Below are positions 57,004-64,000 of a stretch of 64,000 nucleotides of DNA, in pieces. Both the position numbers and the translations under genes were made by a program. The notes below the pieces were generated by a model, which worked only from the letters and a program-made list of their open reading frames with translations, ran no database searches and had not been told where the DNA came from. Each line of letters opens with the position of its first letter. The stretch's first letter is position 1. This stretch comes from Frateuria_A sp049727805 (GTDB taxonomy: Bacteria; Pseudomonadota; Gammaproteobacteria; Xanthomonadales; Rhodanobacteraceae): positions 18,994 through 82,993 of the forward strand of contig NZ_JBCNYA010000018.1 of NCBI RefSeq assembly GCF_049727805.1. The letters are read 5' to 3'.

Positions 57004-57717
57004 CTACTGCACGGTCAGCCGATAGATGTAGGTCATGTCGGTGCCGTTGCTGTCGTGGTTGTGCCGCACGATGGTGTGCTCGCCCGGCGACAGCGGCCGG
57101 AACATCATGAAGTAGCCGTAGACCACACTGGGCTGCCAGTGGCCGGTGATGCACGGATCGAACTGCACCTCGCTCGGGTCGCCCTTGAGCGCGTACAGGT
57201 TCTCCGAGGTGTAGATGTAGCGCATCGGGTCGAAGATCGGCCGTCCGTCGAGCTTCACGTCGAGCTCGGTGACCATGTTGTAGGTCAGCGCGTCGGCCAC
57301 CAGGAAGTCGTACAGCGACTGCCCCGGCTGCGGGCGGAAGTTCGGATCCGGGCACGGCCAGTCGTCGTTGACGCTGCCGATGTTGAGCATCAGCGCCTTG
57401 CCGCGCGGGATCGTGCAGTGGCGGGTGGAGGTACCCGACATCATCGATGCGATCGGCGCCAGCTGCCATACCGGGCCGCTCTGGCCGACGCCGCAGTCCG
57501 CGCCGCTGGTGTCCAGGAACGGGTTGTGCTCGAACGGCTGGGCATAGATCCATTGCCAGTTGAGTTCGGCCCAGGTGGAGATGCTCTTGCCGAAGGGCTG
57601 CGAATCCTTCGGATAGAGCATCGGATTGAGCCAGTCCCGCACGGACGCGGGCTGCGCCGCGTGCGCCGCACCGGCGACGCAGCAGGCGGCGAGCAGGGTG
57701 CACAGTGTCTTGGTCAT
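57004..57717 (-). CDS. Secreted protein of unknown function
   Basis: A 237-residue protein with a signal peptide (about 1-20, ending AAHAA). Segments such as WAELNWQWIYAQPFEHNPFLDTSG, CGVGQSGPVWQLAPI and RHCTIPRGKALMLNIGS form a pattern seen in a family of uncharacterised bacterial secreted proteins. It has four main Cys residues in the mature part that could form disulfides, and ends in a beta-rich segment (GEHTIVRHNHDSNGTDMTYIY). It diverges from an AraC regulator with two 18-bp direct repeats between them, so it is probably regulated by it. Confidence 0.8.
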   Translation of the reverse strand: MTKTLCTLLAACCVAGAAHAAQPASVRDWLNPMLYPKDSQPFGKSISTWAELNWQWIYAQPFEHNPFLDTSGADCGVGQSGPVWQLAPIASMMSGTSTRHCTIPRGKALMLNIGSVNDDWPCPDPNFRPQPGQSLYDFLVADALTYNMVTELDVKLDGRPIFDPMRYIYTSENLYALKGDPSEVQFDPCITGHWQPSVVYGYFMMFRPLSPGEHTIVRHNHDSNGTDMTYIYRLTVQ

Positions 57718-57832
57718 CGCCGTATCTCCTCAGCATGCCAATCGACAGGTCCGGTCGAAGTGGGGGAGCCGCCGGATACCTGGCATCCTTCGACGGGATG
57801 CGTTGCCAGCGTGGCGCGGGCGACGACGGGAT

Positions 57833-57911
57833 GCTTTCAGAAACGTGCGCGCCGCGCGGACGCCACCCGGCCCTGCACGAATCGCATCGCCGCGCTTTCA
57901 GAAACGTGCGC
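57833..57911. promoter_or_regulatory. Two identical 18-bp direct repeats (candidate AraC operator)
   Basis: GCTTTCAGAAACGTGCGC occurs at 57833-57850 and again at 57894-57911, spaced 61 bases apart. The repeats are perfect and lie between the secreted gene and the AraC gene. Direct repeats are what AraC-family proteins bind; the second lies 77 bases before the AraC start. Confidence 0.7.
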
Positions 57912-57988
57912 ACGGATTGCCTTTTCGCGCGATCGGCAGTCGCGGGGCGGGCGTATGATTCCTGGCAGGCTGCTGCTGGAGCCGCGCC

Positions 57989-58855
57989 ATGTCGATCATG
58001 CAGACCATGTTGCGGTCGCCGTCGTTCCTGGTGATAGACCAGGTGTGCCGGCCGCCGCGGGTGAACTGCGGCGGCCCCAACGGCGACGAGCCGGCACACT
58101 TCCTGTTCACCCGCCGCGGTGCGTTCGCGGTGAGCGTGGGCAGCCGCGTGTGCTACGCGCGCCCGGGCCAGGCGGTGCTGGTGCAGCGGAACGCCGACTA
58201 CCGCGTCGCGCACCCGGACGCGGCCGGATGCGACTGCTGCACCGACGTGCGGGTCGACGATGCGGTGCTCGATGCGCTCGGCCTGGCCACGCCGCCGGCC
58301 TGCCGCGAGCTGCCGCACGACCTGGAGTTCCAGCAGGCGCACGTGGAGATGTGGCTGGGCTTGCGCCACGGCTCCGCCGATGCGGACGACCCGGAGGAAC
58401 TGCTCTACGACGCGCTCGGCTGCCTGCTCAGCAACGCCGCGTCGATGCGGCTGCGCCGCTCCTCCGGTACCTCGCGCCGGCTGGCGCGGGTGGAGGAGGC
58501 GATCATCGGCCAGGCCGGCGAGAACCTGCACGTCGGACAACTGGCGGCGCTGGCCGGTTGCTCGCCGTTCCACCTGTGCCGCCTGTTCCGCGCGAGGACC
58601 GGGCAGTCCCTGCGCCGGTTCCGCCTGCAGCAGCGCCTCGGCACCGCGCTGGGCCGACTCGCCGATGGCGAGGACGACCTCGCCGCGCTGGCCTGCGACC
58701 TGGGCTTCAGCAGCCACAGCCACATGAGCGCCGCGTTCCGGCAGCAGTTCGGGCGTTCGCCGCGCGAATTGCGTGACGAACTGCGCAGCAGCGACCTCAA
58801 GCGCCTGCAGGCGAGACTGCGCAGCCAGCGCCTGGACCGGCAACGCGCGGTCTGA
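57989..58855 (+). CDS. AraC family transcriptional regulator
   Basis: The 288-residue protein has a C-terminal AraC HTH pair (about 175-270: HVGQLAALAGCSPFHLCRLFRARTGQSLRRFRLQQRL, and LAALACDLGFSSHSHMSAAFRQQFGRSP) and an N-terminal cupin-like sensor domain (FLFTRRGAFAVSVGSRVCYARPGQAVLV) with several Cys (CDCCTD). It is divergent from the secreted protein gene, its probable target. The Cys cluster could sense a metal or thiol. The alternative start would be MQTMLRS. Confidence 0.9.
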   Translation: MSIMQTMLRSPSFLVIDQVCRPPRVNCGGPNGDEPAHFLFTRRGAFAVSVGSRVCYARPGQAVLVQRNADYRVAHPDAAGCDCCTDVRVDDAVLDALGLATPPACRELPHDLEFQQAHVEMWLGLRHGSADADDPEELLYDALGCLLSNAASMRLRRSSGTSRRLARVEEAIIGQAGENLHVGQLAALAGCSPFHLCRLFRARTGQSLRRFRLQQRLGTALGRLADGEDDLAALACDLGFSSHSHMSAAFRQQFGRSPRELRDELRSSDLKRLQARLRSQRLDRQRAV

Positions 58856-58858
58856 CCT

Positions 58859-59875
58859 CTACCAGCCGCCCAGCACCAGTTTGCCGATGCCTCGGCCCGA
58901 TTCGACCCGTCGATGGGCTTCGCGCAGGTTCGCGGCATCGATGGGCGAAAGCGTCTCGCGTGCGATGCCGCGCAGCTCGCCCGCGTCGACGAGTTTCGCC
59001 ACGCGCGCGAGGATGCGCCCTTGCTCGGCCAGGTCCGCGGTGCCTTCGCGCGACCGGGTGAACATCGATTCCCAATGGATGCCGATCGACTTGGCCTTGT
59101 ACGCGCCGCCCAGCGGCAGCGGCCCGCGCGGTTCGACGATCAGGCCGACGTGGCCTTGCGGCGCCAGCAGTTCGCCCAGCGCCTCCCAGTAGGCGTCGGT
59201 ATCGGCCAGGTTGACCGCCGCGTCGACCTGCGCGATCCCGAGCGCCGCCAGTTGCGGCGCCAGCGGTTGGCGATGGTCGATGACCTCGGCTGCGCCCAGT
59301 TGGCGGCACCATTCGACGGTATCCGGTCGCGACGCGGTCGCGATCACCCTGAAGCCGGCACGCCGCGCGAGCTGGATCGCCATCGAGCCGACGCCGCCGG
59401 CGCCGGCGATCACCAGCAGCGTGCGGCCTTCGCCGCCCCGTTCGCTGTCGTAGGGCATGCGCTGGAACAGCAGCTCCCATGCGGTCAGCGAGACCAGCGG
59501 CAGCGCGGCCGCCTGCGCGGCATCGAGCGAGCGCGGTGCGTGCGCGGCGAGGCGCGCATCCACCGCCTGGAACTGCGCGTTGCTGCCCGGGCGCGTCGCA
59601 TCGCCGGCGTAGTACACACGGTCGCCGGGCGCGAAACCCTGCACGCGGGCGCCGACGGATTCCACGGTGCCGGCGGCGTCGAAGCCGAGCACGCGCGGGT
59701 GGACCTCGGCCTGCGGTTTCGGCGCGCGCAGCTTGGTGTCGACCGGATTCACCGAGACCGCCTCCACGCGTACGCGCAGGTCGTGCTCGCCGAAGGCGGG
59801 CATCGGCAGTTCCACGTCGAGCAGCGATTCGGGATCGTCGATCGGCAGGTAGCGGGTCAGCGCGACGGCTTTCAT
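58859..59875 (-). CDS. Zinc-type alcohol dehydrogenase-like / quinone oxidoreductase
   Basis: A 338-residue MDR-family NADPH oxidoreductase. The N-terminal catalytic domain starts MKAVALTRYLPIDDPESLLDVELP and includes RVEAVSVNPVDTKLR and DAAGTVESVGARV; the Rossmann fold has the VIAGAGGVGSMAIQLARR motif (about residue 160). The structural zinc cysteines are missing, so it is a quinone/ene-type reductase, not a true zinc alcohol dehydrogenase. Its start overlaps the aldo/keto reductase stop by four bases (ATGA), so both belong to the AKR-MDR operon that the divergent LysR probably regulates. Confidence 0.92.
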   Translation of the reverse strand: MKAVALTRYLPIDDPESLLDVELPMPAFGEHDLRVRVEAVSVNPVDTKLRAPKPQAEVHPRVLGFDAAGTVESVGARVQGFAPGDRVYYAGDATRPGSNAQFQAVDARLAAHAPRSLDAAQAAALPLVSLTAWELLFQRMPYDSERGGEGRTLLVIAGAGGVGSMAIQLARRAGFRVIATASRPDTVEWCRQLGAAEVIDHRQPLAPQLAALGIAQVDAAVNLADTDAYWEALGELLAPQGHVGLIVEPRGPLPLGGAYKAKSIGIHWESMFTRSREGTADLAEQGRILARVAKLVDAGELRGIARETLSPIDAANLREAHRRVESGRGIGKLVLGGW

Positions 59876-60936
59876 GCGGGATCTCCCCCGGCAGGCAGGC
59901 TGGCCGGCACCGGCGGCGGATTGCGCTCGGCGAACATGCCGTTCCAGTACGGGTAGTAGGGATAGGGCGGCATCACCGCGCTGGCAGCATCCAGCCGCGC
60001 CATCTGGGCCTCGTCCAGCGACCAGCCGACCGCGCCGAGGTTGTCCTTCAGCTGCGCCTCGTTGCGCGCGCCGATCAGCACGGTGGCGACGGTCGGCCGC
60101 TGCAGCAGCCAGCGGATCGCCACCTGCGGCACGCTGCGGCCGGTCTCGGCGGCAACCGCATCCAGCGCGTCGACCACGCGGTACAGCCGCTCCTCGTCCA
60201 CCGGCGGCGCGAACTGCGCGGTCTCGTGCAGGCGGCTGCCGGGCGGCAGCGGCTGGCCGCGGCGGACCTTGCCGGTGAGCCGGCCCCAGCCGAGCGGGCT
60301 CCACACCACCGCGCCCAGGCCCTGGTCCAGGCCCAGCGGCATCAGCTCCCATTCGTAGTCGCGGCCGATCAGCGAGTAGTAGGCCTGGTTGGCGACGAAG
60401 CGCGCGCGGCCATGGCGCTCGGCCGCCGCCTGCGACTTCATCAGTTGCCAGCCGGAGAAGTTGGACGCGCCCAGGTAGCGCACCTTGCCGGCGCGCACCA
60501 GGCCGTCCAGCGTGGCCATCACCTCGTCCACCGGCGTCATCGCGTCGAAGTGGTGCAGTTGCAGCAGGTCGATGTAGTCGGTGCCCAGCCGCCTGAGCGC
60601 GCGCTCCACGCCGCCGAGCAGGTGGTGGCGCGAGGCGCCGACGTCGTTCGGGCCGTCGCCGGCGCGCAAGGTCAGCTTGGTGGAGATGATGGCCTGCTCG
60701 CGCCGGCCCTTCAGCGCGGCGCCGAGGATATCCTCCGAGGCGCCGTCGGAATAGACGTCCGCGGTGTCGAACAGGTTGGCGCCGGCCTCCAGGCACAGGT
60801 CGACCAGGCGCCGCGCCTCGGCGGTGTCGGTCGCGCCCCAGGCGGCGAACAGCGGGCCCTTGCCGCCGAACGTGCCGGCGCCGAAGCCGAGCGCGGGCAC
60901 CTTGAAGCCGGAGGCACCGAGAAAGCGGTATTCCAT
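59872..60936 (-). CDS. Aldo/keto reductase
   Basis: The 354-residue NADPH-dependent reductase has the four catalytic residues: Asp and Tyr in NLFDTADVYSDG, Lys in IISTKLTL and His in LLQLHHFD. The barrel and cofactor-binding end (GARNEAQLKDNLGAVGW) are typical. It overlaps the MDR gene (ATGA) and lies 30 bases from the MFS gene, so MFS-AKR-MDR form one operon read leftward. The substrate is probably a carbonyl compound, perhaps a toxic aldehyde or quinone. Confidence 0.92.
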   Translation of the reverse strand: MEYRFLGASGFKVPALGFGAGTFGGKGPLFAAWGATDTAEARRLVDLCLEAGANLFDTADVYSDGASEDILGAALKGRREQAIISTKLTLRAGDGPNDVGASRHHLLGGVERALRRLGTDYIDLLQLHHFDAMTPVDEVMATLDGLVRAGKVRYLGASNFSGWQLMKSQAAAERHGRARFVANQAYYSLIGRDYEWELMPLGLDQGLGAVVWSPLGWGRLTGKVRRGQPLPPGSRLHETAQFAPPVDEERLYRVVDALDAVAAETGRSVPQVAIRWLLQRPTVATVLIGARNEAQLKDNLGAVGWSLDEAQMARLDAASAVMPPYPYYPYWNGMFAERNPPPVPASLPAGGDPA

Positions 60937-60966
60937 GACGGGGATCCTTGCGGTTGGAGGTAACGA

Positions 60967-62163
60967 TCAGCGCTCGCAGGCAGCGAGCCGCACCGGCGCG
61001 GGGCGTGCCGCGCGAAGGCCGGCCACGGCGACCGCCGCGCCGGCGAGGGTGAGCAAGGCGCCGGCGTAAGGCACCGCGGCCAGCCCGGGGCCGTGTTCGA
61101 TGACCACGCCGCCAAGCCAGGCGCCGAGCGCGTTGCCAAGGTTGAAGGCGCCGATGTTCAGGCTGGAGGCCAGGTTGGGGGCGCCGGCCGCCTTGTGCAG
61201 CACCCAGAGCTGCAGCGGCGCCACGGTGGCGAAGGCGGCGATGCCGAACAGCGCCATCGCCAGCATCGCCGGCAGCCGGGCGTGCAGCGCCACGCCGGTC
61301 ACTGCGAGCACCGCGGCCAGCGCCAGCAGGCTGCCGACCAGGGCGGTCGCGAGGCGGCGGTCGGCCAGGCGTCCGCCCAGCAGGTTGCCGACGATCAGGC
61401 CCACGCCGAGCACCAGCAGCAGCGGCGACACCGCGCTGTCGACAAAGCCGCTGACGCGCGTGAGCAGGGGCTGGACGTAGGTGAACACGGTGAACACGCC
61501 GCCGAAGCCCAGCACCGTGGTCGCTAGGCCGAGCATCACCGCCGGCTGCGCGATGGCCTGCAACTCGGCGCGCAGCGGCGTCGCCTCCTGCCGGTCACGC
61601 TCCGCCGGCACCAGTACGGCGATCACCACCAGCGCCACCACGCCGATCGCCGCCACCGCCCAGAACGTGGCGCGCCAGCCGGCCAGGTGGCCGAGCCAGG
61701 TGCCGGCCGGCACGCCAAGCAGGGTCGCCAGGGTCAGGCCGGTGAACATCAGCGAGATCGCCGAGGCGCGCCGGTCGGCCGCCACCAGCCCGGTCGCCAC
61801 TACCGAGCCGACGCCGAAGAAGGTGCCGTGCGCCAGCGAGGTGAGCACGCGCGCTGCCATCAGCACGCCATAGTTGGGCGCCAGCGCGCAGGCCAGGTTG
61901 CCCAGGGTGAAGATCGCCATCAACCCGAGCAGTACGGTCTTGCGCGGCAGCCGCCCGGTAGCCGCGGTGAGCAGCGGCGCGCCGACGAACACACCCAGCG
62001 CGTAGCCGGAAATCAGCAGGCCCGCGGCGGCGAGGCCCACGTGCAGATCGCCGGCGACCTGCAGCAGCAGGCCCATGATCACGAATTCGGTGGTGCCGAT
62101 GCCGAAGGCGCCGGCGGCCAGTGCGTAGAGCGCCACGGGCATGCGGGGGGAAGCAGGATTCAC
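60967..62163 (-). CDS. MFS transporter, DHA1 family (AraJ-like)
   Basis: A 398-residue protein with about twelve helices. The opening VALYALAAGAFGIGTTEFVIMGLL and motif PRKTVLLGLMAIFTLGNLACALAPNYG match the DHA1 (drug:H+ antiporter-1) group that exports drugs or sugars. It heads the MFS-AKR-MDR operon, divergent from a LysR regulator with a shared promoter region of 98 bases. Together the genes suggest a chemical-defence function: export plus reduction of a reactive compound. Confidence 0.93.
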   Translation of the reverse strand: MNPASPRMPVALYALAAGAFGIGTTEFVIMGLLLQVAGDLHVGLAAAGLLISGYALGVFVGAPLLTAATGRLPRKTVLLGLMAIFTLGNLACALAPNYGVLMAARVLTSLAHGTFFGVGSVVATGLVAADRRASAISLMFTGLTLATLLGVPAGTWLGHLAGWRATFWAVAAIGVVALVVIAVLVPAERDRQEATPLRAELQAIAQPAVMLGLATTVLGFGGVFTVFTYVQPLLTRVSGFVDSAVSPLLLVLGVGLIVGNLLGGRLADRRLATALVGSLLALAAVLAVTGVALHARLPAMLAMALFGIAAFATVAPLQLWVLHKAAGAPNLASSLNIGAFNLGNALGAWLGGVVIEHGPGLAAVPYAGALLTLAGAAVAVAGLRAARPAPVRLAACER

Positions 62164-62208
62164 GGCTCGGGTTCCGATCGGAAAGCGCGCAGGCTAGGCG
62201 CTTGCACT

Positions 62209-62235
62209 TTCGCCAGAAACCATCAGGATGGCGAA
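62209..62235. promoter_or_regulatory. Candidate LysR operator
   Basis: TTCGCCA (62209-62215) is repeated inverted as TGGCGAA (62229-62235), spacer 13. It lies in the short divergent region between the MFS operon and lysR, the standard place for a LysR recognition site. Confidence 0.5.
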
Positions 62236-62261
62236 TCGCTTTCAAAGAACGGTTGATAATC

Positions 62262-63182
62262 ATGGACCGCCTCGACGACCTGTTGCTGTTCCTGCGCGTG
62301 CTGGACCTGGGCTCGATCAGCGCCGCCGCGCGCAGCCTGGACCTGTCCGTGGCAGTGGCCAGCCAGCGCCTGAAGCGGCTGGAGCGTGGCCTGGGCGTGC
62401 GGCTGCTGCAGCGGACCACGCGCCGCCTGCATCCCACGCCGGAAGGGCGCCTACTGGCCGAGCAGGGCCGCGCGCTGGTGGAAGACCTCGACGCGCTCAC
62501 CACCGACCTGCGCCAGAGCGCCGCCAGCGTGTCGGGCACGTTGCGCATGACGCTGTCGGCGGCCTTCGGGCGCCATTACATCTCGCCGCTGCTGCCCGAA
62601 TTCCTGGCGCGCTACCCGAAGCTGCGCCTGTTCGCGCACCTGAGCGATGAAATGCAGGACCTGGTCGGCGCGGGCTACGACCTGGCCATCCGCATCGGCA
62701 CGCTGGGCGACTCCAGCCTGGTGGCGCGCCGGCTCGCTTCGAACCGCCGGATGCTGTGCGCCTCGCCGGATTACCTGCGCCGGCATGGCCGTCCACGCAC
62801 GCCGGCCGATCTGGCGCAGCACGAGTGCGTGCTGCTCAGCGGCCGCGACGGCCGCCAGGACACCTGGCGACTCACCGACCGCCGCGGGCGCGAGCACGTG
62901 GTGCGCGTGCAGGGCCGCTTCGAGACCACGCTCGGCGAGCTGGTGCGCGACGCGGCGCTGGCCGGCCAGGGCATCGCGCTGCACTCGCACTGGCACGTGC
63001 ACGAGGAGCTGCGAGCAGGCCGTCTGGAGGTGGTACTGCCGGACTACACGCTGCCCGAGAGCGGCATCTACGCGGTAATGCCGCAGCGCCGGCTGATGCC
63101 GCCGCGCGTGCGCGCCTTCATCGACTTCCTCGCCGAGCGGTTCGGCGAAGTGCCACCGTGGGAGCGCGGGGCGCAGACATGA
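62262..63182 (+). CDS. LysR family transcriptional regulator
   Basis: The 306-residue protein has the N-terminal LysR winged helix (about 3-60: LLLFLRVLDLGSISAAARSLDLSVAVASQRLKRLERGLGVRLLQRTTR) and the substrate-binding domain (about 90-295: FGRHYISPLLPEFLARYPKLRLFAHLSDE). The start at 62262 places the HTH at the usual position. It is divergent from the MFS-AKR-MDR operon and probably controls it. It is separated from the convergent ppa gene by a terminator. Confidence 0.93.
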   Translation: MDRLDDLLLFLRVLDLGSISAAARSLDLSVAVASQRLKRLERGLGVRLLQRTTRRLHPTPEGRLLAEQGRALVEDLDALTTDLRQSAASVSGTLRMTLSAAFGRHYISPLLPEFLARYPKLRLFAHLSDEMQDLVGAGYDLAIRIGTLGDSSLVARRLASNRRMLCASPDYLRRHGRPRTPADLAQHECVLLSGRDGRQDTWRLTDRRGREHVVRVQGRFETTLGELVRDAALAGQGIALHSHWHVHEELRAGRLEVVLPDYTLPESGIYAVMPQRRLMPPRVRAFIDFLAERFGEVPPWERGAQT

Positions 63183-63194
63183 GCGCGCAGCATG

Positions 63195-63230
63195 AAAAAA
63201 GGGCGCGCCGCCATCGCTGGCGACGCGCCC
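63195..63230 (-). terminator. Terminator after ppa
   Basis: GGGCGCG (63201-63207) pairs with CGCGCCC (63224-63230), with CGCC/GGCG as an inner extension; on the minus strand it is followed by six T. It ends the ppa transcript. Confidence 0.88.
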
Positions 63231-63245
63231 CTGCAGGAGCGCGGC

Positions 63246-63779
63246 TTACTTGGAAGCCTTGTAGCGCTCGACGCCAGCCAGGATCTCGGCCTTGGCCTCG
63301 TCGGCGCCGACCCAGCCGTCGACCTTGACCCACTTGCCCTTCTCCAGGTCCTTGTAGTGCTCGAAGAAGTGGCCGATGCGCTCGAGCCAGTGCGGCGAGA
63401 CGCCCTTGATGTCGCTGATGTGCGCGTAGCCCGGGAAGATCTTCGGCGCCGGGATCACGATCAGCTTCTCGTCGCTGCCGGCCTCGTCGCTCATCCTGAG
63501 CATGCCTACCGGCACGCAGCGGATCACCGAAGCGGGAATCAGCGGCAGGGGCAGGATCACCAGCGCGTCCAGCGGATCGCCGTCGCCGCCGAGGGTGCCC
63601 GGCACGTAGCCGTAGTTGCACGGGTAGCGCATCGGCGTGGACAGGATGCGGTCGACGAAGATCGCGTCGCTTTCCTTGTCCACTTCGTACTTGACCGGCT
63701 CGGCGTCCTTGGGAATTTCGATGACGACGTTGATTTCGTCCGGCACGTTGCGGCCGGCGGGGACGTGATGCAGACCCAT
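63246..63779 (-). CDS. ppa: Inorganic pyrophosphatase
   Basis: A 177-residue soluble family I enzyme that hydrolyses PPi, drawing biosynthetic reactions forward. It has the INVVIEIPKDAEPVKYEVDKES opening, the metal-site region GDGDPLDALVI (three Asp) and the YAHISDIKGVSPHWLERIGHFFEHYKDLEKGKWVKV segment. Length is as expected (E. coli 176). The ATG at 63779 follows AAGGATTCCC. It stands as a single gene with a terminator. Confidence 0.98.
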   Translation of the reverse strand: MGLHHVPAGRNVPDEINVVIEIPKDAEPVKYEVDKESDAIFVDRILSTPMRYPCNYGYVPGTLGGDGDPLDALVILPLPLIPASVIRCVPVGMLRMSDEAGSDEKLIVIPAPKIFPGYAHISDIKGVSPHWLERIGHFFEHYKDLEKGKWVKVDGWVGADEAKAEILAGVERYKASK

Positions 63780-63948
63780 GGGAATCCTTCGGGGGAACGA
63801 AAAAGCGAGGCGCGAAAGGATACGGCAAACGCTGCTGCAATGCAGCGAAACGTTGCTGTAGGCGTTTGGCGGACGGCTATCCGGGGACTCGGTTCCGGGG
63901 CTCGAGGTACGGCTAGCGGTTGCGGAGATGTCGTCGCGGCCCCGTAGG

Positions 63949-64000
63949 GTGGGCTTCAGCCCACCGGCAAGCTTGCGGAAGGCGGTGGGCTGAAGCCCAC
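63949..64000. repeat. Inverted pair of GGGCTTCAGCCC-type repeats at window end
   Basis: GTGGGCTTCAGCCCAC (63949-63964) and its complement GTGGGCTGAAGCCCAC (63985-64000), 20 bases between them. The second copy ends at the window edge. Upstream DNA to the ppa start (63780-63948) has no gene that I see. Confidence 0.8.

Noticed and set aside
57718..57988. A small ORF between the secreted gene and araC
   Set aside because: Frames there cross the perfect direct repeats and have no RBS or domain.

Overview
The window is GC-rich, almost fully coding chromosomal DNA from a gammaproteobacterium, most likely of the order Xanthomonadales (Lysobacterales), perhaps family Rhodanobacteraceae. I infer this from gene order: a zinc-ribbon/DUF3426 gene sits between prmA and fis, a small RNA with C-rich loops lies beside polA as sX13 does in Xanthomonas, a DUF2782 gene diverges from polA, and xanthomonad-type dispersed GC-rich hairpin repeats are common. 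I see no tRNA, rRNA, insertion sequence, prophage or CRISPR array.

Layout. 1-2.5 kb: ECF sigma factor, zinc anti-sigma factor and a subtilase-like lipoprotein. 2.5-8.3 kb: uvrD, a small membrane protein, an sX13-like sRNA and polA. 8.4-10.4 kb: DUF2782 protein, half-size EamA protein, GST-like protein and a small unknown. 10.5-17 kb (minus strand): aroQ-accB-accC-prmA-DUF3426-fis-purH, covering shikimate, fatty-acid and purine synthesis, ribosome modification and nucleoid control. 17.4-25.5 kb: redox and transport genes (TlpA-like protein, DsbD with a doubled N-terminal domain, two EamA exporters, a MocR regulator, a tandem-thioredoxin/cupin pair, cutA). 25.6-27.9 kb: groES-groEL under a CIRCE operator. 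28.4-30.2 kb: ABC exporter. 30.3-37.7 kb: gltB-gltD flanked by two small secreted proteins that share leader and upstream DNA. 37.9-42.8 kb: LTA-synthase-like sulfatase-fold enzyme and glnE. 43.3-47.4 kb: ELM1-like protein, nitroreductase, YceI, Yip1 protein, zinc-finger protein. 47.4-53.1 kb: LPS core/lipid A cluster (GT4, O-antigen ligase-like, WaaE-like GT2, LpxL-like, WaaA). 53.2-56.2 kb: tolC and pcm opposite a TetR gene. 56.3-63.8 kb: ferritin-like protein, secreted unknown with a divergent AraC regulator, oxidoreductase/AKR/MFS cluster with a divergent LysR regulator, and ppa.

Nitrogen genes (gltBD, glnE) lie close together. The purH and gltB promoters carry a nearly identical 18-bp inverted repeat at the same distance from the predicted start of transcription, suggesting one shared regulator. 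The best candidates for something new are that operator, the two secreted proteins with shared upstream DNA, the anti-sigma/protease pair that seem to share an inhibitor-like domain, and a dispersed repeat inserted in frame in uvrD.
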